DNA from: Flaviflagellibacter sp963786225
GTDB taxonomy: Bacteria > Pseudomonadota > Alphaproteobacteria > Rhizobiales > Methylopilaceae
Direction: 5' to 3'
NCBI GenBank assembly: GCA_963786225.1
Contig: CAWAYQ010000010.1
Span: 124,001-188,000 of the forward strand
DNA length: 64,000 nt
Shown: positions 29,552 to 38,998 of the stretch, one piece after another
Numbering within the stretch: position 1 is the stretch's first letter
Layout of the letters: every line of letters starts with the position of its first letter
Translations under genes and position numbers: made by a program
The notes under the pieces: model-generated
What the model was told of the DNA's origin: nothing
The model's database searches: none
What the model saw: the letters and a program-made list of their open reading frames with translations, nothing else

Positions 29552-30160
29552 TTGGTTCGGAAAGGCCAGGCGGTCCTGTTCCAGCGATGGGGGAGGGGGC
29601 GGAGCGTAGTCGCGCGTGGTAGAGTATGTACGTCGCCGGAAACTCGGCCCTGTCTCCCGGACAAGCTGTGCGCAGCACAGCGCTGATCCGGGACCCAGGA
29701 GTTGAGATCGCGCCGCAGGCGCACAGCATTCCTGCTGCTTGATATGGAGGCGGCTGCGCCGCCACTTCGCTCCTGGACCCCGGATCTGCACTGCACTTCG
29801 TGCAGCTTGTCCGGGGTACGGCTGGAACCGCGCCCGCACGCCGCCTCTGCCGAAGATGCGGCTGGCTCCGTCGTCCTCGACCGAGGACCCTCGGCCTCGG
29901 CGCAAGAAGTCCGCTCAAGCCCGCGCAGATGATCGATGCGTACGTGATCGTGTGGCTGAAGCAACAGTATAACACAAATGGCATAACCATTACGTATAGG
30001 TTTAAATCGACATGGCGCGACCTATATCGGAGAAGCTTTCAACTATTTTGGTCGTCGCCCCATAGTCTCGGATTCCAAGATCATCACAGTGTCGTGCCAT
30101 AAGCCGGTACCGAGCCTGCGTTGGGTGGCTTTGAGAACTTAATTCCGCAGGACGCGATCA
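29552..30160. other. Intergenic region with a family A repeat
   Basis: 609 bp without a supported gene. Holds family A repeat copy 1 (29616-29820). The remaining right part is A/T-richer (around TATAACACAAATGGCATAACC at 29967-29987) and probably contains the promoter of the secreted repeat protein. Confidence 0.5.
29616..29820. repeat. Interspersed palindromic repeat, family A, copy 1
   Basis: Left end CTCCCGGACAAGCTGTGCGC, right end GTGCAGCTTGTCCGGGGTA, inverted with respect to each other. The interior holds GATCCGGGACCCAGGA, an internal GCGCCGCAGGCGC hairpin, and GGCGGCTGCGCCGCCACTTC followed by CTCCTGGACCCCGGATC. That means two nested inverted pairs. Same layout as the copies at 36045, 36440, 54448 and 62461. 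Confidence 0.75.
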
Positions 30161-30979
30161 ATGAACAACAAGTTTGTAACCTCGCTCGCCGCCGCAGCCC
30201 TCGTCGCTGCGGGAAGCTCGGGTGCCTTTGCACAGACGCCAACCGGTGGCCGCACCCAACCGGGTCGGACGATTCAAAACACGGTTCCGTCGATTCAAAA
30301 CACGGTTCCGTCCATGGCGACGCCACTTCTCTCAAGCCGGGCTTCGACGACGATGCCGCCATTGGTGCCATCTCCCTTTGTGAACCCGAACAGCACCGTT
30401 GTTCCCAGCGCGGCCACGATGCCGGGGGCCGGCAGCCAGATTCCCGCGCCGCTGCCGGGGGGCGGCAGCCAGGTTCCCGCGTCGCTGGGATCCGGCATCC
30501 GCACAACGGTGCCGATGTTCGGCACGGCGAATACGTCGGAGCCGTTCCTGTCCGGTGAACTCGGCCTCGGTGTTATCGGCCAGTTCGAAGGGTCGCCAGG
30601 CACCGCTTGCAGCGGCGTCGCCGCGCAAACCGACCTGAGCATCGGTATACTCAGCACGATGACTTCGAACTGCATCAGCGGCGGATCGCCGACGGCGAAC
30701 GGGAGGAGCATGCCAAGCGGGCTCAGCACAACGTCAGCGAACGGGCTTGGCACGACCACGACGCGACCGAGCGGGCTCGGCCTGACGTCAGCGAACGGGC
30801 TGGGCACGACCACGACGGCACCGAGCGGGCTTGGCCTGACGTCACCGAGTGGGCTTGGCACGACGTCGCCGAGTGGGCTTGGCACGCCGTCACCGAGTGG
30901 GCTTGGCACGCCTTCACCGAGCGGCCTTGGCACGACGTCCGGAGCGACATCGTCGCCGGGCTCATCGCCGAACGGATGA
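30161..30979 (+). CDS. Secreted low-complexity repeat protein
   Basis: A 272-residue protein with a clear Sec signal peptide (MNNKFVTSLAAAALVAAGSS, cut near AFA). The mature part is Ser/Thr/Pro/Gly-rich. It includes two copies of IQNTVPS, a middle block with two Cys (GTACSGVAAQ and TSNCISGG) that may form a disulfide, and a C-terminal third of imperfect octads of the type PSGLGTTS/PSGLGTPS. The octads are encoded by near-identical 24-bp DNA units. No enzymatic motif. Such proteins are usually cell-surface or matrix spacers; function here is unknown. Confidence 0.75.
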   Translation: MNNKFVTSLAAAALVAAGSSGAFAQTPTGGRTQPGRTIQNTVPSIQNTVPSMATPLLSSRASTTMPPLVPSPFVNPNSTVVPSAATMPGAGSQIPAPLPGGGSQVPASLGSGIRTTVPMFGTANTSEPFLSGELGLGVIGQFEGSPGTACSGVAAQTDLSIGILSTMTSNCISGGSPTANGRSMPSGLSTTSANGLGTTTTRPSGLGLTSANGLGTTTTAPSGLGLTSPSGLGTTSPSGLGTPSPSGLGTPSPSGLGTTSGATSSPGSSPNG

Positions 30980-31131
30980 CAGGCCCATAAGCCCGCTGCT
31001 GGTCCAGCGTCGGGATCCTCCCGGCGGTTCCCCCGCCATAGAGCGTCTCGGAGGCATGTTCGTCGAGAACTTCGTCCGCTTCCAGGGAGACGTCAGCGAC
31101 GGGGTGCCGCGCGCACGCGGCCGGAACAGAT

Positions 31132-32424
31132 CTAGGTGACCGGCTTCGCAGCGTCGGCGCGTATCTGTACTTTGCTTCCCTCAGTGATGTCGACCGCCGG
31201 GTTGAGGATCACCTGGTCTCCGTCTTTGACGCCATCGCGCACTTCCACGTGCGTTCCTTCGTCTCGCGCCACCGTTACCTTGCGGATGTGGACGGTGCCG
31301 TTTTCGACTACGGCGACGTGCACCCCCTCGCTGTCGAAGACGATTGCATCCGCAGGCACCGTAAACGACGGCGTCTTGGGCGGGATGTGCAGTTCCGCCG
31401 TGCAATAGATCCCGGGCGACAGCGCTCCGTCCGGATTGGGCACGTCGATCTCGGTCAGCAATGTGCGTGTGCCGGGCTGCAGCGCGTCGGCGATCCGGGT
31501 CACCTCCCCGGGGAAGGCGCGATCCGGGATTTCGGGGACACGCACGACCGCCTTGACGCCGGGCCCGAGGCCGAACGCCTCGTCCTGCGGGACGAAGACC
31601 TGGACGCGAATGACGTCACTCTGCATGATATTGAACATGAAGGTGCCGGAGGATGCGTCCGCCTGCACCAGGGCGCCGACATCGATATTGCGCTGGGTTA
31701 TGACGCCGTTGAACGGCGCGACGACACTCTGATAGTCCTTGTCCTGGTGGAGCACCCGAAGCAGGGCTTCCTGAGCCGCGACGGTGGCCTGCGCAACGCC
31801 GACTGCGGCTTGCTGGGCCTGAACGGTCAAGCGATCGGTGTCGCCCTGCTGCCGTGTCAACCAGCCGTCCTTGACCAGTGGGCGGTCGCGCCCGTCTGTG
31901 ATTTGTGCGAGATCGGCGCTCGCCTGCGCCTGGCGCAAGTTGGCCTGATCCTGGACAAGCGAGGCCTCGGCTTCGGCGATCTGATGATCGAGTTCGGGGG
32001 CGGTGATCTGTGCAAGGATATCACCAGCCTTCACATGATCGCCGATGTCGACGTTACGTTTTTCGATATAGCCGCTGGCACGGGCAAAGATGTTCGCGGT
32101 GGCGAAAGCCGAGGTCGTGGCGGGCAGGGACACGATCTTGTCGGCGGAATTCGCTTTCACCGTCGCTCCCTTGACGCTGGGAACGAGATCGCGATGCTGC
32201 GCGGAGGTCTCCATGACCTCCTTCTGCTGCGAATAATGATTCCGTGCGCCGACGGAGAGCGCGCCGGCCAACACGACGAATATGGCAAGTCCGAACAGCC
32301 GGCCGCCCGATCGGCGCGGCTGGCCGGAACCCTGCTCCGGCGGATTTTCGATCACATGATCCACGCCCGGCTCGTCCTTGCGATCCGGAGGTTCATTTCC
32401 CGGCAGCTGCCCAGCGTCACTCAT
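31132..32424 (-). CDS. RND efflux periplasmic adaptor (membrane fusion protein)
   Basis: A 430-residue adaptor linking an RND pump to an outer-membrane channel. It has a charged cytosolic start, one membrane helix (LFGLAIFVVLAGALSVGA, about residues 43-62), then lipoyl and hairpin segments (ASGYIEKRNVDIGDHVKAGDILAQITAPELD ... APFNGVITQRNIDVG). A beta-barrel/membrane-proximal end follows (FTVPADAIVFDSEGVHVAVVENG). It is the downstream partner in an operon with the pump; the two coding regions overlap by 4 bp (32421-32424). No outer-membrane TolC/OprM gene is adjacent, so a shared channel is probably used. Confidence 0.92.
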   Translation of the reverse strand: MSDAGQLPGNEPPDRKDEPGVDHVIENPPEQGSGQPRRSGGRLFGLAIFVVLAGALSVGARNHYSQQKEVMETSAQHRDLVPSVKGATVKANSADKIVSLPATTSAFATANIFARASGYIEKRNVDIGDHVKAGDILAQITAPELDHQIAEAEASLVQDQANLRQAQASADLAQITDGRDRPLVKDGWLTRQQGDTDRLTVQAQQAAVGVAQATVAAQEALLRVLHQDKDYQSVVAPFNGVITQRNIDVGALVQADASSGTFMFNIMQSDVIRVQVFVPQDEAFGLGPGVKAVVRVPEIPDRAFPGEVTRIADALQPGTRTLLTEIDVPNPDGALSPGIYCTAELHIPPKTPSFTVPADAIVFDSEGVHVAVVENGTVHIRKVTVARDEGTHVEVRDGVKDGDQVILNPAVDITEGSKVQIRADAAKPVT

Positions 32425-35400
32425 GCGATTTCCTCTTCGAACACACCATGGGCGGTTTTGCCGTCGCGTCCCTTCCGCAGCATTGCGAACAGATAGGGCA
32501 CGACGAACAGGGTTGTGGGAGTGGCGAACAGCAGGCCGCCGACGACCGCACGCGCCAGCGCCGCATTCTGTTCTTCGCCCGCGCCGCCGATCGCCATGGG
32601 GATCATGCCGACGATCATCGCCGCTGCGGTCATAAGCACCGGACGGATACGGGTATGGCCGGCGTCGATCGCGGCCTCGAAAGCGGGCTTGCCGGCGAGT
32701 TGTTGCTCGCGGGCGAAGGTGACGAGCAGGATCGAGTTCGCCGAGGCGACGCCGACCGCCATGATCGCGCCCATCAGCGACGGCACGTTGAGCGTCGTGC
32801 CGGTGATGAACAGCATCGTGAGGATGCCGCAGAACGTCGCCGGCAGAGCCAGTATGACGACGAAAGGATCCATGAAGTTCTGGTAGTTCGTCACCATCAG
32901 CAGGTAGACGAACACCGCCGCGAACAACAGGCCGATGCCTAGATTCCGGAAGGAGCTGTTCATGCTGTCGATCTGGCCGACGATCTGGATCGTGTTGCCG
33001 GGAGAAAGCTTCGTCTGCTCCTCAGCGACGATCTTGCTGATGTCGGCTGAAATGCCGCCGAGGTCGCGCCCCTGTGCGCTCGCATAGACCTCATAGACCG
33101 GCTGGATATTGGTCTGGTTGGAGTTGGTCGGAATCGTCTCGCGCTTCACTGTTGCGACATTGCTGAGCATTCCCGGTACCGGGGTCCCTGCGGGCGACAG
33201 TGCCGTCGTGACCGGCGTGTTCTCCAGAGCGTTGAGCGAGTTCACCTCGCGTTCCGGGGTCTGGACCGCGAAATAATAGGGAATGCCGGATTTCGGATCG
33301 ACCCAGAAATTGGGCGTTACCTGCTCGGAGGAGCTGAGGCTTACATTGAGGTTGTTCGCGATCGTGCTCGCGTTGAGCCCCAATTGGGCGGCCCGCGACC
33401 GGTCGATATCAGCGAAGAACGCCGGTCCATCGGTCTCCTGCTGGAGATGGGCATCGGAAATCCCCGGGATTTCGGCGATGCGCCGGCGGAGTTCCTTCGC
33501 GACCTCGAGGTTCTTCGCCTTGTCATAGCCGACGGTTCGGACGTCTATCTGCGCCGGAAGGCCGAAATTGAGGATCTGGGTGACGATATCCGCCGCCTGG
33601 AAATAGAAAACGCTTTCGGGGAAGGCCGCGGGTAGCACCTGGCGCAGCTTCCGGACATAGTCGGCGGTCGGCTTATGGCCTTTCTTGAGTGCCACCTGGA
33701 TGATGCCGTCATTGACTCCGATGGTCGAGCCGTCGGTGAAGGCGAGGTTATAGGCGCGCGCCGGCAGCCCGATATTGTCGACGATCAACTCGCGTTCGTT
33801 CTCGGGTATGACGCTTCGGATTTTGTCCTCGACCGCCTGGAAAATCTTTTCAGTGCTCTCGATACGGGTGCCGGCGGGAGCGCGGACGTGGAGCTGGATC
33901 TGGCCGCCGTCGATTTGCGGGAAGAAATCGCGGCCGACGAAGGTGAACATCACAGCGCCGAGGCCGAGAATGGCGACGGCGACGCCCGGGACGATCCAGC
34001 GCCGGGTGAGCAGCACATGGAGCATCCGGGCATAGCCCTCGCGCATGTGCTCGAAGCCGCGCTCGAACGCCGCGTGAAAACGCCGGAACGGATTGCGGGA
34101 GCCGGTCGCCGGACCGTGATGTTCGCTCTTCAGCAAGAGGCCGATGGTGATCGGCGTCAGGGTCCTCGAAAGCGCGTACGAGGCCAGCATGGCGAAGACG
34201 ACGGCGAGCCCGAGCGGCGTAAACAGATAACGCGCCGGGCCGTCCAGGAAGACCACCGAGGTGAAGACGCAGCTGATTGCGAGCGTCGACACCAAAGTAG
34301 GTATCGCGATACCCGCCGCGCCGTGAAGGGTCGCCTCGGGCAAGGGCATGTGTTCTTCGTTGAGCAGCCGGTGGGTGTTTTCGATGGTGACGGTTGAATC
34401 GTCGACCAGAATGCCGACCGCGAGCGCCAATCCGCCCAGCGTCATCGTGTTCATCGTCTCGCCGAGGAAATACAGCACGACGAGGGATGACAGGATCGCG
34501 AGCGGTATCGAGATCATCACCACGATGGTCGAGCGCCATGAGCCGAGAAACAGCAGGATCATCAGCGCGGTGAGGCCGGCGGCGATCGCGCCTTCGCGCA
34601 GCACGCCCGTGATCGAGTTCTTCACGAACACCGACTGATCGAACAATTCATGGATTTCCATCCCCGCAGGGGCGCTGGCGCGGAGGGTGGTGAGCGCCGA
34701 ACGGACCGCGTTGACGACGTTCAGCGTCGAGGCATTGCCGTTCTTGATGATGCTCAAGAGGACCGAGCGGTGACCGTCCTGGCGGACGATGTTCTGCTGG
34801 ACCAACCATCCGTCATGCACCTGGCCGACGTCCTTCATGAACACGGTGACGCCGTTCACCTGCTTGATCGGGAGATTATTGAGGTCGTCGATCGAGGCGG
34901 GCTCCGCATTGGTGCGGACGGTGTATTGCTTGTCGCCGATCTTCGCGGTCCCGGACGGCAGCGTCAGGTTCTGCGCATTGACGGCGTTCACGATGTCGAG
35001 CGGCGTCAGGCCCTGGGCCAAGAGCTTCTTTTGATCGATGTCCACCATGATCTGCCGGTACTTGCCGCCGGCCGGGGTGGGCAGGGTGATGCCGGAAATC
35101 GGCGCCAGTTGCTGGCGTATCCGATAGATGCCGTAGTCATAGAGCTCCTGCTCGTTGAGTTCGTTTGAACTGAGGCTGAGCTGCAGGACGGGCACGCTCG
35201 ACGCGTTATACTGGACGATGATCGGCGGCTGGATTCCGGGCGGCATCAGGGCCCTGATCGCATTCGTCGCCGAGACAACCTGCGCGATTGCGAGGTCGAG
35301 GTTAACATCCGGTTGGAAATAGAGTTTCTGGACCGACAGGCCGTCCAGCGTCTGCGACTCCATGTTCTTGATGCCGTTGACGTTGGCGCTGATCGAGTAC

Positions 35401-35603
35401 TGGCTGTAGGTGCTGACCCTCTCCTCCATCTCGGGCGTGGTGAGGCCGGTTTCCTGCCAGATCACCGTCACGACCGGGATGTTGATCTGCGGAAAGATGT
35501 CGGTCGGCATGACGCGAATCGCGATGGCGCCGAGAAACAGAATAAGCGCGGCCAGCACGTAGAACGTGTAGGGAAATTTGAGCGCGAAGCGGACGATGCC
35601 CAT
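32421..35603 (-). CDS. RND family multidrug/heavy-metal efflux permease (AcrB/MdtB-like)
   Basis: A 1,060-residue inner-membrane pump of normal RND length, driven by the proton gradient. The N-terminal helix FYVLAALILFLGAIAIRVMP leads into a periplasmic domain beginning DIFPQINIPVVTV. TM4 carries the proton-relay Asp pair in GLALAVGILVDDSTVTIEN, and the C-terminal half has the matching GAIMAVGVASANSILLVTFARE. The sequence type (VVTVIWQETGLTTPEMEERV) is that of the broad hydrophobe/amphiphile group with NolG/MexF-like features. First gene of a two-gene operon with the adaptor. About 1.2 kb of repeat-rich, gene-free DNA lies upstream. Substrate unknown. Confidence 0.93.
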   Translation of the reverse strand: MGIVRFALKFPYTFYVLAALILFLGAIAIRVMPTDIFPQINIPVVTVIWQETGLTTPEMEERVSTYSQYSISANVNGIKNMESQTLDGLSVQKLYFQPDVNLDLAIAQVVSATNAIRALMPPGIQPPIIVQYNASSVPVLQLSLSSNELNEQELYDYGIYRIRQQLAPISGITLPTPAGGKYRQIMVDIDQKKLLAQGLTPLDIVNAVNAQNLTLPSGTAKIGDKQYTVRTNAEPASIDDLNNLPIKQVNGVTVFMKDVGQVHDGWLVQQNIVRQDGHRSVLLSIIKNGNASTLNVVNAVRSALTTLRASAPAGMEIHELFDQSVFVKNSITGVLREGAIAAGLTALMILLFLGSWRSTIVVMISIPLAILSSLVVLYFLGETMNTMTLGGLALAVGILVDDSTVTIENTHRLLNEEHMPLPEATLHGAAGIAIPTLVSTLAISCVFTSVVFLDGPARYLFTPLGLAVVFAMLASYALSRTLTPITIGLLLKSEHHGPATGSRNPFRRFHAAFERGFEHMREGYARMLHVLLTRRWIVPGVAVAILGLGAVMFTFVGRDFFPQIDGGQIQLHVRAPAGTRIESTEKIFQAVEDKIRSVIPENERELIVDNIGLPARAYNLAFTDGSTIGVNDGIIQVALKKGHKPTADYVRKLRQVLPAAFPESVFYFQAADIVTQILNFGLPAQIDVRTVGYDKAKNLEVAKELRRRIAEIPGISDAHLQQETDGPAFFADIDRSRAAQLGLNASTIANNLNVSLSSSEQVTPNFWVDPKSGIPYYFAVQTPEREVNSLNALENTPVTTALSPAGTPVPGMLSNVATVKRETIPTNSNQTNIQPVYEVYASAQGRDLGGISADISKIVAEEQTKLSPGNTIQIVGQIDSMNSSFRNLGIGLLFAAVFVYLLMVTNYQNFMDPFVVILALPATFCGILTMLFITGTTLNVPSLMGAIMAVGVASANSILLVTFAREQQLAGKPAFEAAIDAGHTRIRPVLMTAAAMIVGMIPMAIGGAGEEQNAALARAVVGGLLFATPTTLFVVPYLFAMLRKGRDGKTAHGVFEEEIA

Positions 35604-36044
35604 TTACTGGTCCTGGATTTGCGATTTTCGCTTCGATCCGAACGGACGCTGTACACGGCAGCGCACGCGACGAGGCCAATTACCTAGGAAGGCGCTATGC
35701 ACGCGGGTTTCGCTGCATTGCTGCGGTGCCTGGTCAGGTCGGCATCCGACTAGCGGCGGAATATAAGTCGTGGGGGCCGGCTCAAAATTATACGCGTAGA
35801 TATGCCATATATACCTTGTAATGGCTCGAGCCTGACGATCCGGTGCTCCTGACCGCGTTTGACGCATCCGCGAGTCAAACATGTCGGCTGGAACATCTAA
35901 CTCGTGGCCGAGTACAGCGAACCGGCAGGCGTTCGGCTCTGCGTGCTACTCAGACGAAGGCCACTCGATCGCCGTTCGGCCTTGGCGGCGTGCAGCCAAG
36001 CGTCGTCATGCACGTCGGCGGTGCCACGTGGATTGATCGCGTAG

Positions 36045-36349
36045 TCGAGTATGTACGTCGCTGGAAGCTCGGCCTTGTCTCCCGGACAAGCTGTGCGCAG
36101 CACCCAACTCGGGCTTGCCCGAGTTCGGCACATTGAGTGCTCAACTCGGCTATAGCCGAGTTGAGTTGCAGATCCGGGACCCAGGATTGAATCGCGCCGA
36201 AGGCGCACTGAATCCATGCTGCGTTGAATGATGAGGCGGCTGCGCCGCCACTTCGCTCCTGGCGCAGTGCATACCTGGGATGGAGTATTAGGCGCGCGTC
36301 GCTCCGGCCCGGATCGGCGCTGGCTTCGCGCAGCTTGTCCGGGGTACGG
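36045..36349. repeat. Interspersed palindromic repeat, family A, copy 2 (long form)
   Basis: Same ends as copy 1 but with an insert of two small hairpins between the left end and the GATCCGGGACCCAGGA core: CAACTCGGGCTTGCCCGAGTT and CAACTCGGCTATAGCCGAGTTG. The insert is also present in copy 5 (62461). The right part has diverged between CTCCTGG and the final CAGCTTGTCCGGGG. Confidence 0.7.
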
Positions 36350-36439
36350 GAGCAGCGCCTGAACACGATGGCGCGGTTGTCACGGGCAGGGACTTGGGAA
36401 TGCGATGGGCCGTCTTCGGGTCAACTCGGCTGGAGCGCA

Positions 36440-36592
36440 GTAGGTCCAGTGAGATCCGGGACCCAAGGATCGACGGGCCCGAAGGCGTGCTCGATTCGCT
36501 GCTGCGTTGAACGATCGAGGCGGCTGCGCCGCCACTTCGCTCCTGGACCCCGGATCGGCGCTGCACTTCGTGCAGCTTGTCCGGGGTACGGG
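36440..36592. repeat. Interspersed palindromic repeat, family A, copy 3 (left end missing)
   Basis: Begins at GATCCGGGACCCAAGGATCG and keeps the GGCGGCTGCGCCGCCACTTC hairpin, the CTCCTGGACCCCGGATC arm and the GTGCAGCTTGTCCGGGG right end. The left-end arm is absent or lost. Confidence 0.65.
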
Positions 36593-36645
36593 AGTTTGGG
36601 ACATGCGTTCGGTCGCGAAGCGCTCCTGGGACATGCGTTCGGTCG

Positions 36646-36800
36646 TCTTTCCCTCCCCCTTGTGGGGAGGGCCGAGAGCGCGAAGCGCTCCGGGGTGGGG
36701 GTGCGGAGTTCGAGGCGGCTCTCATGTATCGATAGGTCATCACCCCACCCCGCTCGTGCTTACGCACGAGTCGGCCCTCCCCATTCAGGGGAGGGAGGGC
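36646..36800. repeat. Two head-to-head family B repeats forming a long palindrome
   Basis: CCTCCCCCTTGTGGGGAGG at the left and CCTCCCCATTCAGGGGAGG at the right border, each with its own hairpin (GAGCGCGAAGCGCTC; CGTGCTTACGCACG). GGGGTGGGG and CCCCACCCC arms face each other across a GATAGGTCATC centre. Roughly symmetrical over 150 bp. Confidence 0.65.
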
Positions 36801-36819
36801 GCAGAAGTCGCGGCGGGCC

Positions 36820-37065
36820 TCACTCCGCGGCCTGAAGCACGCTGTCGCGCCAAACCGGCGACGAGAGGATCTGCTTCGACCCGCACGAGGGGCATTGGAG
36901 AGCGGGACGGAATGCGTAGAAAACGGCGTCGTCCGGATATTCGTCGAGGCTCACCGGCCGAGTGTAATTACACTGCATGCATCTCGCCCGAACCGAGCGC
37001 ACGCCGAGTGCGCGCATATAGCCGATGGTGATGGAATAGCCTTCAGGGCCGCCTGGCGCGCTCAC
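36820..37065 (-). CDS. Small zinc-ribbon protein
   Basis: An 81-residue protein with two CxxC pairs (RCMQC near residue 30 and QCPSCGS near 59), which should form one zinc ribbon. The first part (SITIGYMRALGVRSVRARC) looks like a short strand-helix leader. Related short zinc-ribbon proteins are common, single and uncharacterised in Hyphomicrobiales. It is followed on its upstream side, 110 bp away, by the PP2C phosphatase on the same strand; the two may be co-transcribed. Function unknown. Confidence 0.75.
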   Translation of the reverse strand: MSAPGGPEGYSITIGYMRALGVRSVRARCMQCNYTRPVSLDEYPDDAVFYAFRPALQCPSCGSKQILSSPVWRDSVLQAAE

Positions 37066-37175
37066 GATACGTCTCCTAGCCGTTTTGATGTTCTATGTTT
37101 GTTCTCTTTCGCGCAGGAGTCAACAGCGGTCATCGTCGGAATGCCGAAGCGCTTCAAGCATCAAGACAGCGCGAA

Positions 37176-37913
37176 TTAGACGGGAGTCCCGACCACCACG
37201 ACCGTGATGTTGTCCGAGCCACCAGCATCCAGCGCGGCCGAGACCAGCGCCTGCGCAGGATGCGTCGGCCGAGGCGAGAGGATGCTCCCGATCTCCTCAT
37301 CCGAAAGCATGTCTGTCAGCCCGTCCGAACACAGGAGCAGCCCTTCGCTGCCGGATAAAATTCTGCCCTTGATGTGAGGAGTGAAGGGGATGCGCCTGAA
37401 GCTCCCGCCGAGCGCCTGCGTGAGGGCATGGCTTCGGACTTTCCGGTTCGGAAGCGCTCCGGTGAGGGTGTCGTCGACACTCTCCAGGACCAGCTCAGCT
37501 CCGCGCGTCAGATAGAGCCGACTGTCTCCCACATTGAATATCAGAGCCGCCTGCCCGCGCAGGACGACGCCGACCACCGTGCTTCCCATGGCCACGCGAC
37601 CTCGGTCGCCGTACATCTCTTCGTAGATAAGGTCGTTGGCCGCCTCGAGCATCCGCGCGATATCCAGTTCTGACCGGGCGCCTTGCGCGAGTCCCATAAT
37701 GGTCCGAACCGCCAACTCGCTGGCTACTTCGCCGGCATCGTGACCACCCATGCCGTCTGCGATGACCGCCCAACTGGGAGCGCAGTCGACGAGCCCGTGC
37801 CAGGAGGCATTCCTACCGGCGCTGAGCCAGTAGTCCACACAGCAATGATCCTCATTCGCGGGCCTGACATGACCCACGTGGGTCGCCGCCCAAACCGGCC
37901 GTGCACTAGCCAA
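37176..37913 (-). CDS. PP2C (PPM) family Ser/Thr protein phosphatase
   Basis: A 245-residue cytosolic metal-dependent phosphatase, the usual bacterial single-domain length. Motifs in order: GHVRPANEDHC (metal/Asp region), WAVIADGMGGHDAGE (motif with the metal-binding Asp and Gly), GSTVVGVVL, FNVGDSRLYL, LLLCSDGLTD and the closing GGSDNITVVVV. All the metal ligands can be found. Such enzymes reverse Hanks-type kinase phosphorylation or act in type VI secretion or stress circuits, but no kinase or T6SS gene is in the window. Start ATG at 37913; start region lacks an obvious ribosome site. Confidence 0.92.
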   Translation of the reverse strand: MASARPVWAATHVGHVRPANEDHCCVDYWLSAGRNASWHGLVDCAPSWAVIADGMGGHDAGEVASELAVRTIMGLAQGARSELDIARMLEAANDLIYEEMYGDRGRVAMGSTVVGVVLRGQAALIFNVGDSRLYLTRGAELVLESVDDTLTGALPNRKVRSHALTQALGGSFRRIPFTPHIKGRILSGSEGLLLCSDGLTDMLSDEEIGSILSPRPTHPAQALVSAALDAGGSDNITVVVVGTPV

Positions 37914-38422
37914 CGCGCTTCGCCTCTCTCATCGTTGATAGCAGCGTCTTGCGGATTGCCGTCACGCTGTCGGGAGGACGAGTCACTAACCCCGTCAGCC
38001 TGATACCTCGGTGGGTTTTTCGGCCTTCACCTCGAGCTTCAGTCCGCCCGATCACAATTCAGTTTCTGGCGGCGTTGTCCTTACGCGGACAACTCCCGTC
38101 ATCGGAGCCCCTGAGCCACAGCCAGTCCAGTCCCGAACTCGCGGAATGTCAACGAGGTGCCGTTCGCAGCCACTCGAGCCCGCCGGGGTCCAAATGGGTG
38201 TGCTTTCCGAGCTGGGACGCTGGGATGTCTCCGCTGCGGCAGCGCTGCCGCGTCCGTGACCGCCGTCCACCCCGGCAAGGACACCTGAAACTCTCTCCCG
38301 AACGAGAATGCACGGATTTTTTTCATCGGTGCGGTTCCGCGCGGGGAACGGGAAGGCGTCGCACAGGTTGAGATTAGAGCAAGCGGCACTGTGCCGTGCA
38401 CCCCCAATCAGGAAGCAACGCC
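37914..38422. other. Intergenic region between PP2C and the membrane stress operon
   Basis: 509 bp. Frames on both strands are Ser/Arg-rich and unsupported by ribosome sites or family resemblance. Presumably holds the promoters for the divergent PP2C gene and the 38423 operon. No palindromic repeat of families A or B was seen. Confidence 0.4.
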
Positions 38423-38998
38423 ATGAGCGACATTCCATCGGCAGGCAATTCGCCTTCTTCTTCGCCCGCGTCCCCGGGCGAAACGATCGATCGCATTCGC
38501 GAGGAGGCCAACCGCAGGGCCCGCGAATTCGAGAGCCAATCGGAAGCCGCCGCCGGTTCGCTGAAGGACCAGGCGCGGTCTGCGGTACAGGCGGTCGGCG
38601 ATGAAGCCTCCGACCTTGCCAGCGATCTGAAATCCCGTGCGCTCGATTATGCCGAGACCGGCAAGCGCACCGGCGCCGATCGCCTCAACAGTTTTGCCGG
38701 CGCCGTCGAACGTGCCGCCGCGGACATCGAAAAGGACGCTCCGGAGACGGCGCACTTTATCCAGAAGGCCGCGCAAGGCACGCAGCGGTTTTCGTCCCGG
38801 CTCCGCGATCGCAGCATCAACGATCTCGCATCCGACGCGCGCGACATCGCGCGGCGTCAGCCGCTGCTCGTGTTCGGCGGCGCGGTTGTCGCCGGTCTCG
38901 TCATCGCGCGCTTCCTGAAGAGTTCCAGCGATCGGCAGACAGCCGAATCCTTCGGGCCGGAACCCCGCCGTTATGGAGACTCACATGACTACGAATGA
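38423..38998 (+). CDS. Membrane-anchored stress protein, nutrient-deprivation-induced type
   Basis: A 191-residue protein. About 130 residues of Ala/Glu/Arg/Asp-rich amphipathic helix (TIDRIREEANRRAREFES ... ALDYAETGKRTGADRLNSF) are followed by one membrane helix (QPLLVFGGAVVAGLVIARFL) and a short polar tail. This layout matches small rhizobial proteins induced by nutrient deprivation; the name is by analogy. ATG 38423 was chosen because GGAAG precedes it. First of three overlapping genes (its end overlaps the next start by 14 bp), so likely one operon for envelope or membrane adaptation. Confidence 0.75.
   Translation: MSDIPSAGNSPSSSPASPGETIDRIREEANRRAREFESQSEAAAGSLKDQARSAVQAVGDEASDLASDLKSRALDYAETGKRTGADRLNSFAGAVERAAADIEKDAPETAHFIQKAAQGTQRFSSRLRDRSINDLASDARDIARRQPLLVFGGAVVAGLVIARFLKSSSDRQTAESFGPEPRRYGDSHDYE

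Larger units (their letters stand above)
35604..36819. other. Long repeat-rich intergenic region
   Basis: About 1.2 kb without a credible gene; frames through it are made of repeat sequence. It holds two family A copies (36045-36349 and 36440-36592) and a doubled family B element (36646-36800). The leftmost 400 bp upstream of the RND operon is unique, is A/T-richer near 35780-35825, and probably carries the efflux promoter. Confidence 0.6.

Noticed and set aside
36507..37031. Plus-strand frame of 174 codons over the repeat region and the zinc-ribbon gene
   Set aside because: Made of repeat DNA and antisense of a better supported gene.
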